This document shows, one piece after another, positions 36,667-49,100 of a DNA stretch of 64,000 nucleotides. Position numbers and translations under genes: made by a program. This stretch comes from Pectinophora gossypiella (lineage: Eukaryota; Arthropoda; Insecta; Lepidoptera; Gelechiidae). How positions within the stretch are numbered: position 1 is the first letter of the stretch; each line of letters begins with the position of its first letter. The stretch is from the NCBI RefSeq assembly GCF_024362695.1, contig NC_065421.1, positions 4,836,598 to 4,900,597 on the forward strand, given 5' to 3'. The notes under the pieces were generated by a model. The model worked only from the letters and a program-made list of their open reading frames with translations. It searched no databases and was not told the DNA's origin.

Positions 36667-36907
36667 GGGTTGAACTACATGTAGCTGTACCGTATCGTAC
36701 TGTCCTATCGTACTATCCTTTTCTCTCACTCAGAACCGTCATTTGCTAGAGCGAGATAAAGAGTGGGAGTTCTACCGCACTCCGACTGCCTCGTCAATTC
36801 CGTTGGTTGCGGTCACATTATCTCGCTCTAGTGAAAGACGGTTGTGAGTGACAGAAAAGGATAAAGCATAGGAGTGCGATTCCGTACTGCCAGATGTGGT
36901 TCAAATA
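36667..36907. mobile_element. Palindromic MITE with GAGCGAGATAA arms
   Basis: Left arm GTTGAACTACAT, TATCCTTTTCTCTCACTC and CATTTGCTAGAGCGAGATAA is matched on the opposite strand by ACCACAT, TATCCTTTTCTGTCACTC and TCACTAGAGCGAGATAA. A related piece lies at 34320-34345. Confidence 0.65.
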
Positions 36908-37932
36908 TTAGCTGCTCCGAACTTTATACAATTTTAATTTCAGGCTCAGGCCACTGAACTGTCATTATGCTTGTCTAATGTAAATTATTCCTTTCTAGTG
37001 CAATGAATTATTCCTTCTTCGATGGTCTAGTCTAAGGTTATTTAGTCTTACTTTAGCATAGACTACGTATATAACGGCAACTCTCCGCTCCCCGTCAGAC
37101 AGGTTTTACCTCTCCCCCGACCCTCGGGCTTACTTTAGTCTTCAATTGTATGGCGTCAGACGTACGATAACGTCTATACGAAACGATAACGTCGATAATT
37201 TGTCATCATCATTGGCCTTATACGTATGTTTCACACGATTTATGACGTCATTGCCTCGAAGAAATGCACTTTCTTTCATGGCTGTGCAAGCCAATCCTAG
37301 AGCGGAAATCTCTACCGCATACTCTATAGGAGAACTGTGCGATAATGTGTAGTGTCTGCGTAAAAAAAAAAGGTTTTTTTGTGTGAAGTGTCCAGGGTGT
37401 GACTTTAGTCTACATGGTGTATGGCTGTCCTTAGGCAGCCAAGAGTTTCCTACTAATTTGCAAAACTATAACATTGCCAGCAGGGTTTTCATTTATGGGT
37501 AAATAGTAACGTATTGCCTCACTAGTCAATTGTTTTATTTATATCTGACAATTCGAACAACGATGGATACGACGCTATATTAGCTTTTTTATTTGATGTA
37601 TGAAGTGAATTCAAGCTAGAAATAATGTTTTTATTGTTTCTTATTGCTTATACAAGGTTGTTTTGAATCTAAAGTTAATTTATTTTGTATAAATTTGCAG
37701 TGAATAGATATAAGTAAAAAGACGAATCATTAATAAAACTAAGCGTTCTTACCTTTACATGTGTTTTAATAATTCCGGGGTAAACGCGTAGATAAATATC
37801 CCTGGGCAAGTTGCTATAACATCCTAAGCAGATTGACGAAATCCATTGTCTACAATACGACGTGATTTTTCGACGGACACTAGAAAAAGAAAATCGAGTA
37901 GAATAAGGATGGATGTCCACTGAAGCGGACAT

Positions 37933-38086
37933 GTACAGTCATGAGTCATGAGCAATATCATGTACCCACTTTAGAACTGTGTCGAATTATCATATTTGAC
38001 ATTTATTGAGACTTACGGTTTAATTTGTCAAAAAAGTTAATGTGACATGGTTTCAAGTTTATTCATATTAGTACTCGTGACCGTAC
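37933..38086. mobile_element. Short MITE, GTACAGTCATGAGCA family, copy 1
   Basis: Ends GTACAGTCATGAG and CTCGTGACCGTAC are inverted. The body contains TTTGACATTTATTGAGACTT and AAAAAAGTTAATGTGACATG. A second copy with the same body is at 47383-47530, inside the KCTD3-like gene. Confidence 0.75.
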
Positions 38087-38498
38087 AGGAATCGACCCTT
38101 CTCCGCAGTGAAAGAGCGTTATATCTTCTTACTCTCTCACACGCCGTCGTGTCGCCGTTCCGTTTCGCCTGCCCGTTAAACTTACCCAAAGAAGCGAAGA
38201 AAAGGCCAACAGATTATTTGTAAATAATTTATTTACCCCATATTTACATAGATAATTTGATACCCAAGCTTGTATAGGTACAGCCCTATGACAACAACAA
38301 TACTGAAACATCATTGTAATTAAAATATTTTGTGAGAAAATTCAGAAATCACATCGAGAATAATAAAAATAACAACATCTACATAATATTTAAAGTATAA
38401 TAACATCGATTAACTATTTAATATCTATATTATTATGATGAATTCAGTCACGTATACCTATATTTCAAAATATTAACGCTTTATAATAATAAAAATAT

Positions 38499-38825
38499 TG
38501 GTGCCGATTCCGGTACACACCATCTAAGTTTATTTTAAGTTATACCGAAAAGGAAAGGGACGGGTATAGATAATCGACAGGCATAAAAGTGCAACACACT
38601 TTAGAAAATCCTTCCAAAATTGTATATTGGCCAATAATCCGACAGAATCAAGATGTCAACACACGTCAAACGAATTGCATACGAGATGCCTATTTTATTA
38701 GACCGGGTTATTCCTTCATTCTAAAATTAACAGTTGTCAATCATCCGTCCCTTTCCTTTTTGGTAAATAAGAAAATGACGGGTATAACTTAAAATAAAAT
38801 TAGGTGTATGCAGGAATCAGTGCCA
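38499..38825. mobile_element. Palindromic MITE, GGAAAGGGAC family, copy 2
   Basis: TGGTGCCGATTCCGG at the left end and CAGGAATCAGTGCCA at the right end. The inner AAAGGAAAGGGACGGG and its inverted copy GTCCCTTTCCTTTTTGG are present. Confidence 0.8.
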
Positions 38826-39149
38826 TTAATTTTCAAAAATATTTTTTATGAGATTTTTCAATGAAGATGGTTGAGCTTGAAAATGAAATCAGTCTTTAGC
38901 TTTGTGTTATTACACAAATGCTTCGAGATGATATAACTGACAATCTTTGCGCAGGCGGAAATAATGGTCCTCTACTAAATTACACAGTGCAATAAATAAC
39001 GCTGAATAAGCGTGGTATAAGTGTTCCAAACTTACGTTATTATAAATAAACATTTCATAGCACTGTTTAAGCCATTTAAAACCATGAGTCACTACTGGTT
39101 CTACTTTGTCTAACTGGTTCAATCCCTTTAGCTTTCCAATGAGGGAATA

Positions 39150-39534
39150 TCCAGGCTACGTTCTCAAAAAAAAAATATATGGCGCTGTACTATTTTTATT
39201 TGTTTTTTTTTATCCAATTTCATGGATAACAGACGTAGGTAGGCAACATTAATCTTTGTTTTTGGGTAAATAATGACCCTTGTTATTACACCCAGGCACA
39301 ACACATCATCCACCCATTATTATTCTGATCAAAATGAAGTGGAGCAATATAGGTAGATATACTTACATAATCTGATCTAAATATCAAGCAACAATTACTT
39401 ATATATATATATAAATCTCTGCTATTACATTGTATTTTTTATTAATTATGTACCCGAGCAATAAGAAAATAGGTAATTATCACGTTAAATCTGAACAGCG
39501 CCATCTATATTTTTAGGGAACGTAGCCTGCTAAG
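39150..39534. mobile_element. Inverted-repeat element, AGGCTACGTTC family, copy 1
   Basis: The left end CCAGGCTACGTTCTC with TATATGGCGCTGT is mirrored by ACAGCGCCATCTATA with GGGAACGTAGCCTG on the right. A related left portion is at 50698-50870, and a weak relative is near 41950-41990. Confidence 0.7.
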
Positions 39535-39887
39535 TCCGTTATTATATCCATAACGTATTTTTAATATAGCTGTCATTCAATTACCCGTTTGCTTTATTGA
39601 CAGGTTGACAACTTGTTTAGCCTGTTCGATTATTATTTGAAAGCTAAATTAGTTCACTGACCCGCCTCATTATCAAAAGCTACCTAATCCAAACCGTGAG
39701 AGGACGCTTCTTAATGAAAATGAATCACACTATCAAAAGCATTTGATATTATTCTTTTAACAGCATGAACTTTAGTCATAATGGAATGTTACAAACCAAA
39801 ACACTCAACTTGCATAAGTAAGATCGTAGTAAGAATCATTTCACTTGTCGTTATAAAACCTTGTTTAGCATTGATGATTGTTTAAAT

Positions 39888-40113
39888 GCCTGACACGCGT
39901 TGATGAATACAAATAAAAAAGCGTGTCACGCGTTGATGGCTACAAATATAAAAGCGTGTCACGCGTTGATGGAAGGAAATATAAAAGCGTGTCACGCGTT
40001 GATGGAAGGAAATATAAAAGCGTGTCACGCGTTGATGGCTACAAATATAAAAGCGTGTCACGCGTTGATGGAAGGAAATATAAAAGCGTGTCACGCGTTG
40101 ACAACGAAAGAGT
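39888..40113. repeat. 33-bp minisatellite, about seven units
   Basis: The unit holds GCGTGTCACGCGTTGATGG plus ACAAATATAAAA or AAGGAAATATAAAA. ACGCGTTGA recurs every 33 bp at about 39895, 39928, 39961, 39994, 40027, 40060 and 40093. As 33 is a multiple of three and the unit lacks stops in several frames, both strands look open; I treat that as a by-product. It lies just downstream of the KCTD3-like stop, so it is probably in its 3' UTR. Confidence 0.9.
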
Positions 40114-40144
40114 AGAGCCATAGTAGTGCGCTGCACGCCTTGCT

Positions 40145-43100
40145 TCATGGTGCCTGCATTGGCCTGTTGGGTGACTGCGGGACGACGACCGGCACCGGCG
40201 TGGCGTCCAGGTCGCACGCAGACAGAAGACGTACCAGCTCGTCAGGAGTCGGCCCACCGTCCGGTACGGGAGATTCATCGCCCTCGCCTAGTGAAAAGGT
40301 TTTGTTAAATTAGTTTATAGAACGCTGCCTTGTCTAATGTAAAAAATACAACTAGGTCTAGGGAGGTAGGTAGGTAGGCTTTTACAAAACATTAACGTGG
40401 TTAAAGGGAAATATTGGAACATTCCATATGGGTGTCATCCTTCATATGTTAAAGAAATCGACTGGTCACGTGTTGTATACCGTAATAACCCTGTTTGGAA
40501 AATGTGTGACTCACATAGTCACGGTAGTGTCACCGGTTCGAATCCCGACTATGGCTTTAAGCCAGTTGGAATTCATGTTTGGACCGTGATAATTGATTTC
40601 ACGAGTTTTCAGGATTTGCACCAGGTATGAATCGGTAACCTAGAATTGCTATTAGACAATAGGCTAGCCGTCTATTACATGGGACTTAAACATAGCCGAT
40701 ATATGCACTTCTGCCTGCCTTCGGGTATGCAGGCGTGATGTTAAGGCTATGTTATATAAGATATTTATTGCATTCCTGATGTTTTTACAGAGGTCTTAAA
40801 AGTAGAAGAAAGTACAAACAGGAACCCTGTAAGGGCACTACAACAATAACTTAAAATTATACACAATAGGAGCTCGGTGGCGCAACGGTAAACGCGCTCG
40901 GTCTGGGATTGTTGAAGTTAAGCAACTTTCGCAAAGGCCGGACATAGGATGGGTGACCACAAAAAAAAAAGTTTTCATCTCGAGCTCCTCCGTGCTTCGG
41001 AAGGCACGTTAAGCCGTTGGTCCCGGCTGCATTAGCAGTCGTTAATAACCATCAATCCGCACTGGGCCCGCGTGATGGTTTAAGGCCCGATCTCCCTATC
41101 CATCCATAGGGAAGGCCCGTGCCCCAGCAGTGGGGACGTTAATGGGCTGATGATGATGATGATACACAATAAAAATAATAAATATTAAATTAAAAAAGAA
41201 ATACAGAGATATACTTACTTTAAGTACTAACTGTGCTATTTTATTTTAAATTCAGAATACAAATATTTACCACTGCTAGCAGCGACGCCCTGGTTCTGTT
41301 TAGCAGCTTTATCAATAGGCGCGGTCAGGTCCCACATCTGCGCGGCGCCGGACCTGTGTCCGCACAGCAGCAGCCGGCGCGGCCGCAGCGCACCCTCGCA
41401 CTCCGCTACCGTGAAGCACGAGACGGCTGACCCGTCTACTGATCTTATTGTGCACACTCTGATAGAAGAAAACGATTAACTATTAGACAAAGAGATATCT
41501 TCTTCACATCTGTTCCTCGAATCAAAAAGACTGTTTTATCTATAACAGATACTTTTTAATCATTGAAGTTGTTACTTTTTATAGCTCTAATTTAATTTTG
41601 TAATTAAGTACCTAAAGTATTAGTGCATGCTGTGTCCACCTGTAAGTGGCGAGGCGCTTAGTTTTTTATATGTATTAACTTCAAACTGTAACCAGCGGGC
41701 TCGGCACGGCTATCTACTGCCGCGCGGCGCGGAATTTGGACCAATAGGATCAAAGAATGCTATCCACGTGGATATATTAAATCGATGCGTGCACGACGTC
41801 GTCGTACGAGTAGATAGCAATTCCGCTAACAACTGTACTGCAGTATGTGTATCAGTACTTGCCGTTGGTTGACCAAATAAATAAAATAAATAAAGACTAT
41901 AAAAAATGACATGTAGCTAATGCCATTTGACGCAAACTTACAAGGAGGGACTTTCCAATTGGCGTTTCCAAAAACACGATAGATGGCGTTGGTAAGTCAA
42001 TTGTAGTTGAGTGGAATGTTTTTGTTTATGTGTTTTTGATTTGTGTCTGATAAAACTATATAAAATAAATCCCAAGCACACCCCCCATACATAATTTTAA
42101 CCCCCAGACGCTCCTTATGGGAGAACAACTCTGTCAGTGAGTGAGTGAGTCAGTCAGACAGTCAGTCAATAGGTCTCCAGCTATATATAATATATATTGA
42201 CGTATGTGATTACCTCTTTCCATTAGAAGCTAGTCGTACGTATAATGTATCAGTATCAGGAACCACTTTCTGGATAAATATTTGTTCTTCGTCCTGTTCA
42301 CCGTAGGGTCCTGCGCACAAAGAAAATGTGACATCGTAATGAAAACTTTGAAGGATGATTCTAACCATTATTCTGAGTTGATAGGAAGTGGAATTTCCCG
42401 TCGAAAAATTCATATATTTTTTAATTAATATATTCAGTGGTCGAGCGTTGGGCTCACGATCCGGAGGTCCTGGGTTCGATTCCCGGTGGGGACATACTAC
42501 AAAAAATACTTTGTGGTCCCTAGTTTGGTTAGGACATTGCAGGCTTATCACCTGGTTGTCCGAAAGTAAGATGATCCGTGCTTCGGAAGGCACGTTAAGC
42601 CGTTGGTCCCGGTTACTACTTACTGATGTAAGTAAGTAGTAGTTACATGTCAGGGGCCTTTGGCGGCTCAATAGTAACCCTGACACTAGGGTTGATGAGG
42701 TTGGTACTCCACCTCACAATCCATACGATAGAAGAAGATTATTTTAGTTACATACTTTTGCGTCGTAGGTGGTACTTTTTTTGGTGGTGGTGGTAGTGGT
42801 ACTTTTGTTTTTTATTCCTTAATCTATGGCGCAGTGCTGGGCAGAGTGGAGATCATACCACGGAAGCGAGTCACCTTCCAAGTGCTCAACGACGACACAT
42901 ACGAATATAGTAACAGCTTCTGAAGAAGTTCTTACCGCAATCATTATGAGGCTGGGCAGTAGGCGCCTCCAGAGCCAGCACTTTGAAGGCGGCTTTAGGC
43001 GTAGTGCCGGGCTGTGTGGAGATCATACCACGGAAGCGAGTCACCCTCCACGACCGCACGTGGTTGTACTCACTGCATACCGAGATCAGGTAGTTCTCTG

Positions 43101-46100
43101 ATAAGGAGACCTGCGATCGAAAGTATTGGAGTTAGTTATTTTGCAATTTGTTTGAGCATTGTTAAGTTGGGACCTAGAATAGGCTAGTTTCCAACTAGTC
43201 AAATCAGTTACTATTTACTAAACGTCAAAACACGAAATTACTATGGAATCTGTATGAAAAAGCACACGGTGACGTCATAGAAAATAGTGATGAAATGTCG
43301 GACTTATTATTACGTTTTTCTTGATTTAAATTCATAAATAAGTTAAATAGAACAAAGAAAATGTTTTTCATTACTTTTAGATCTGTCTTTATTTAGTAAT
43401 CAGAATTTCATAAATTATCTTTAACCTAGTATACGTCCCAATGAGATATTTGGCCTATTAGGATGCATACAACCTTAATCAAACTTTAGTTTGACAGCTC
43501 TTAAACCAGTGTCCTTCACTTTCAATAAATGTAAGAACGAGATAGAGCTAGTTTTACTCCTGTCAAATTAAGTAAAATATACCTTTCAAACAAAAAAAAA
43601 CCGCATCAAAATCGGATCATCCGTTTGGGAGCTACGATGCCAAATACAGACACATACACATTTACACACACACAGACACGTTAAACTTATAACACCCCGT
43701 CGTTTTTGCGTCGGGGGTTAAAAATAAGTTGATGGCACCATTGTCACAGTCATACATACATTCTTATCAAGAACCGAATTCTTGATAAGAATGTATATAT
43801 GTGTATAAGGTCATATCACCACACATCTCAAGAAAGACACAAAATGTTGATTCCCAACAACAACCAAACCAAACTGTGCAGCCAGATAATCCGGTTGCCA
43901 ATAGTTACTTGAATATTTAAAGCAATAAGCTTTTAAATGAACTTTTTGTGAAAAGCTTCGTGGGAGTGTTAATTATTCGTATCAAAAATTTTTTTTAGAA
44001 GTTGCGACTCCGGAGGATCGTGTTAAAAGGTAATAAGATTAGCGATTATCTAGAAGATATGAATGCATAGGATTACCTGTCTGAGAACTGATATTAGGCA
44101 GTCAACAGAACTAAATTGTATAACAGTTTTTTTTTTAAAAAAGAACGTCTAGGGCCCTGTGCCGAGGTTTTTCTTGCAGCTTCTTTTCCCCGGCTATACA
44201 GGTTGTGAGCTGCTATAAAAATGTGAATGTAAAAAATGACAATTCAAAGTGTAACTATGTTACCTACTGAAAAAAGGTATTTTTGAATTTGATTCATACC
44301 GCGCTTATCGCTTACCTTAGTGACAGGACTCTGGTGCACAGTGAACGTCTGGAACAGCTGTGGGCCGTGCCCGACAGTCTCCGGGTGCTGAACTATCACT
44401 CGCACGGAACCGTATCGAGTGCCGTATGCTATCTCTATCCAGTTGCCACATAGGTCTAGTGAAAAAAAAAATATAATAAGAAATTACCGTAGAAGTAGAG
44501 CCGTAATATCAAAGCTTGAAGAACGCTTGACCGTCGTTGTGAGGTCGCAGGTTCAAATCCCAACATGGGCCCAAACCAATGATTTCCGAAATGTTTCATA
44601 AATGAGTATCATGTGCTCAGCGGTGTTAGAAAACATGGAGAAAAACCCACATTCCCGATAATTGGGTTTCGGAGGTATTATATGAACGAACCTGTATCTG
44701 GACGGTCTTCCGTTCGCGGGTTGGGATAATTGGTGTCAGATAGACACTTCAGTATCAGATAAAAAAGAATCGATCGACCTAATATCGACTGATACATCAC
44801 TTTGCTAATGAACGTCGCAACACTAGTTTACAGCTTACGTACTTTGATAGATCTTATTCTTACCGCGCATTGAAGCTAATGTTAAATGTTATCTTTATTG
44901 AAATATAATCACTAATTGTACTGAACTGGTTGGTCTGTTTAATAGAAGTTATGTAAAATATATTTGGCTTTAGGAATTTTGTATCTGGAAACAAAATATC
45001 TAAATGGTAATATCTATATACAATTATTGTTAATACTCACTAGTTTTCGGTGTCAGGTACACAGATATTGCAGTGATCGGCTCCTGATTGGGATCCTTGT
45101 ACAGCTGTGTCACGAGAAGGTCATTGTCCTTCATACGCAGCGGGAACTTTTGCATGTCTGTGGACAACAAAAGGTGTATAATATTGTTGCTATTTAAACA
45201 TGACCCACAAAGCCCACGTGGACCTCAGGAAGGAAGTACACAATAAAATACTCGAAGCAGATTTAAATATTCTATGAACTTTTTACAAAATACCATTAAA
45301 GCCTAATGTACACAAAGGCGGTACCAGAGAGTTTTTGTATTCTTCGAGTTAGTATACAGTATGAACAAACCGCGTTCAAAAATAAATCTACCGCGTTCAC
45401 AAAGAAATCCGCCGTGTTCACAAAGAAATCCGCCGCGTTCACAAAAACATCCGCCATGTTCACAAAGAAATCTGCCGCGTTCACTAAGAAATCCGCCGTG
45501 TTCACAAATAAATCCGCCGCGTTCATAAATAAATCCTCCGTGTTCACTAAGAAATCCGCCGAGTTCACAAAGAAATCCGCCGAGTGCACAAAGAAATCCA
45601 GTACGTTCTCAAAGAAATCGCCGACAGTCGGTGATTTCATAGGATCTCGCTCCCCGCCTCGAAACGGTACCGCCTTTGTATATTTAAAAGATACTTCTAT
45701 TTACTACAAATTTTGCCATGGCAAGACTAAAGCATGTCTCAAAACATGTTTCAGGCTCCACAGCCATTAAAATCATCACCGACTTATCGTACTACATTTT
45801 ATGAAACCCTGTTTAATAAATTATGAAAAATACAAAGCTTTGGAAAAAATAAACTAAATAAACCTGGCTCAAAAATGAACATTAAACTTGCCAGTTTTAT
45901 CAACTTGATGGTTTCGCTTCGAGACGGGGGATCTCACATAACCTGAATCATGAAAAAACTGGAGTTCTTACATGGAAAGGACGAAAAATATTATAGGAAA
46001 GTTTAGACACTCACAACATATTATTTATTTCTTATCTCATTTTTGAAAATTTAAGAAAGAATATTCGTTTTATTATATCGTATTCTACAAAAGCTAGTCC

Positions 46101-49100
46101 TCAAAAGTATCTCAATTTCTCACCAATATTGAAATTGGTCAAAAAGTATCTGAAATTCTCACCAATATAATTGATCGCGCCGGTAGCAGTTCCCAACAGC
46201 AGGAAGGACCCAGCAGTATCATACGTGGTGAGATGAGCGACATCTTGTGTCTGCCAGTGTTGCGTGCTGGTATGCCAGACGCCCGCCTTGCTGCGGCTGC
46301 CGGCGCCGCTGAGGGCCACCAATTGCGGCCCCACAAACAGAAGGTGTTCTACACGCACACCTAAGTTAAATGTACCTGGGAACAAAGGGTAAAGTTGACA
46401 AGTATCTAAAACTATATTATTGGTGCTGATTCCAGTACACATCATCTGATTTTATTTCAAGTTATACCTGTCATTTTCTTATCCGCCGAAAAGGAAAGGG
46501 ACGGGTAATTGAGAGGCATAAAATTTATGGAACTCCCGTCAATTTTAGGCGGAAATTAAAAAAAAAAACTGACAATTTTAAAATTAACAGTTGTCATGTC
46601 AATCATCCGTCCCTTTCCTTTTCGTGGAAGTACAGTCACAAAATAGACGTAAATTGATAGTCAAATGTGAAAGCAGAATCTAAATTCTTGAAAAATTGAA
46701 ATAGCGACAGGCATCCTATATCAAACAGTTGCAAAGAAATGGCAATACGAATGCCATACGAGTACACGCTACAATCAGCCACATACAAATGCCATCCTGC
46801 TAGTACGGAATGGAGCATTGACTGCTTTGTATACCTTAGTTATGTAAGTATACGATGCATTTATGTGTAGTAGATACAGAGTTGGTGGTTGCATTGGTTG
46901 GTTAACTGGTGTGAGTTGGTGTGTATGTGTGTGTTAATTATTTGAAGAAGGCATAACATTGTAACTGTCATATAGAGATTTCCTTCGTCTTAATTAGCGA
47001 GGGCTGTCATTTGCCTTGTATGTCGTGTGCGTGAATAAAAGACGTACACTCACCAACTAAAGTCCTCCGAACGGGTTCAGTGTGTGTGGAGAACGCCCAG
47101 AGTCTGACCAGTGGTCCACTGGCGACACCGAGCATGACGTCAGTGCCCGCAGAGTTGTTCCCGCTAGAGTTGGCGCCCCCGCCACCCGTCTTGGCGTTCA
47201 GCGCTATCCGCTCTATCACAGAGTCCTGTACGGGCGATTGGAATACTACGTACCACCCACATGAGTCTGTCAATCTGTAAGAAAAACATTATATTGGAGA
47301 ACTTCTAGAATTATTGCACAGTCTCTGTTAAATTGGACAATCACATCATGATTAGATTTTAGAAGACTTAAAACTAAAAAGGGTACAGTCATGAGCAATA
47401 TAATGTACCCACTTTAGGACTCTGTCGCACTAACATATTTGACATTTAGTGAGACTTACAGTTCAATTTGTCAAAAAAGTTAATGTGACATGGTACCAAA
47501 GTGTATACATATTAATGCTCGTGACCGTACTATCTCGGGTGATGTCGTACCTAACCACATGCGAGGCAATACGACGCCGATGTTAAACAATTTAACAGTT
47601 ACTGTTTTACAATCTAATAGTGACTGTTGTGGCTTTTTAACCAATTTCATTTACAAAATACACTGTAGCTCAAATCGATTACATTTGATTGGATTTTACA
47701 TTGAGAATAAAAAGGCAGTTTTCATTTGGATTTTCGCTTACCTATACCCAGTTACGAAATGTGAGTAGGCTACAGCAATCCAGTTGTGATGTGCTTTTAT
47801 TATTTGAACTTTCATACTGTCGGCCCATGCGCTTACTGAAACAACAGGAACATTGATCATGCGAACTTCCTTCATAGAGGTCAGTAAGTAAAGTAGTAAA
47901 TAGATTTATGTTTAACATACTTTCGGGTGGCCGGAGTCCTTTGTGACTATCGGCATTGCCGAGAGACGCAGCCCTCGAATGTCCTCTGCCACAACGACTG
48001 AAAATATATCAACACTTTTATCTTGTTCTCGGTCTATGTAAATGAGTAACTATTTCATTTACTCTCATGATGTGGCGATATTGATGTCGCGATTTATCGC
48101 TTCAGCACATTTGCGAGAACGAGGAGCATTATTTGCGCTACCTTTACGCGAGTTATGCACGGCGCTTCCATCAATATAATCTGTGATTTCGCGAATTGTA
48201 TTAAATCTTACCTTAGCTGATCCTGCGAAGGTATCCTACCCACAGTGCGGAGGTCAAGTGATGAGTTCCTAGAGTGTGTTCTATTTACAGTCACTTCTGT
48301 GCTAGATGCAGTCGAATTCTTTCTCGAACAACTGTTTCCATTTCTACCATTAGTATTTGTGCTTACTGAAATTAAAACATATTATTAGATAACTGTAACT
48401 GGACTTCTGTAGCGCGAGGAACGGAACCTACTACCGGACGACGCGAGCGCCGCCTACCGGCCCGCTGCAATAGTTACGTTCTCGAGTTGATACGGATTTC
48501 CCAACCCGCGCGCCGCGAAAAAGTTTTGTTTCTTAATTATAAGTGACCTACACTGTAATTAAAACATTAATTTCTCAAAGACTTGTTTCATACCGAGCCC
48601 CCAAGAACTCGCCAGACTACATAATTATATAATGTGAATGTGTATAAAATGGTACAAATAGTAGTATATTGTGACATTTCTATCTTCCTATGTATAATTT
48701 ATATTCTATTAATTTTATTTAAAAAAAACAATAAAAAAACAAATAAAATTTAAATAAAATAAATATAGCCTATATTCTATATTTATATTATTTAATTATT
48801 TTTTTTATCATTACTAGGTATTAGTCAAACTACTGCATTTCTTAAAAAATATCACTGAATGAATAGCATTGTTATCAGCAAAATATTTGCATTCATATTG
48901 ATCTAAATTACATTTCATATTATGTCCTTCATTTGAAACAATCGCAGTTGATAAGATTAATGATATTTTATATTATATGCTAAATTATGTTAATTCTTAA
49001 CACACAAAAGCTATCAGTTATTTATCAAGCTATCAGATAAAGATCATAATTATATTTGATTATAAGTTGGTATGTACATTAACTTTAGTTTGTGATGTAC

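Larger units (their letters stand above)
33295..40144. other. Intergenic region between RCE1 and KCTD3-like 3' ends
   Basis: Nearly 7 kb with no supported gene. RCE1 3' UTR probably ends near AATAAA at 33593. The remainder is AT-rich and holds SINE and LINE tails (35385-36070), several MITEs and a 33-bp minisatellite listed separately. From 33720 to 35380 I see only unassigned AT-rich sequence, apart from a GC-richer patch at 34320-34400 with CATTTGCTAGAGCGAGATAA, which is shared with 36667-36907. Confidence 0.55.

Noticed and set aside
39888..40113. CRISPR-like array of 33-bp repeats
   Set aside because: Units abut without unique spacers and the genome is an insect's. It is a minisatellite.
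42388..42639. Short frame with SRSGGPGFDSRWG as a gene
   Set aside because: It is a translation of a tRNA-derived SINE, a common source of false short proteins.
45306..45770. 154-residue plus-strand frame with FTKKSA repeats as a protein gene
   Set aside because: It coincides with a 21-bp minisatellite inside a MITE; the openness follows from a unit length divisible by three without stops.
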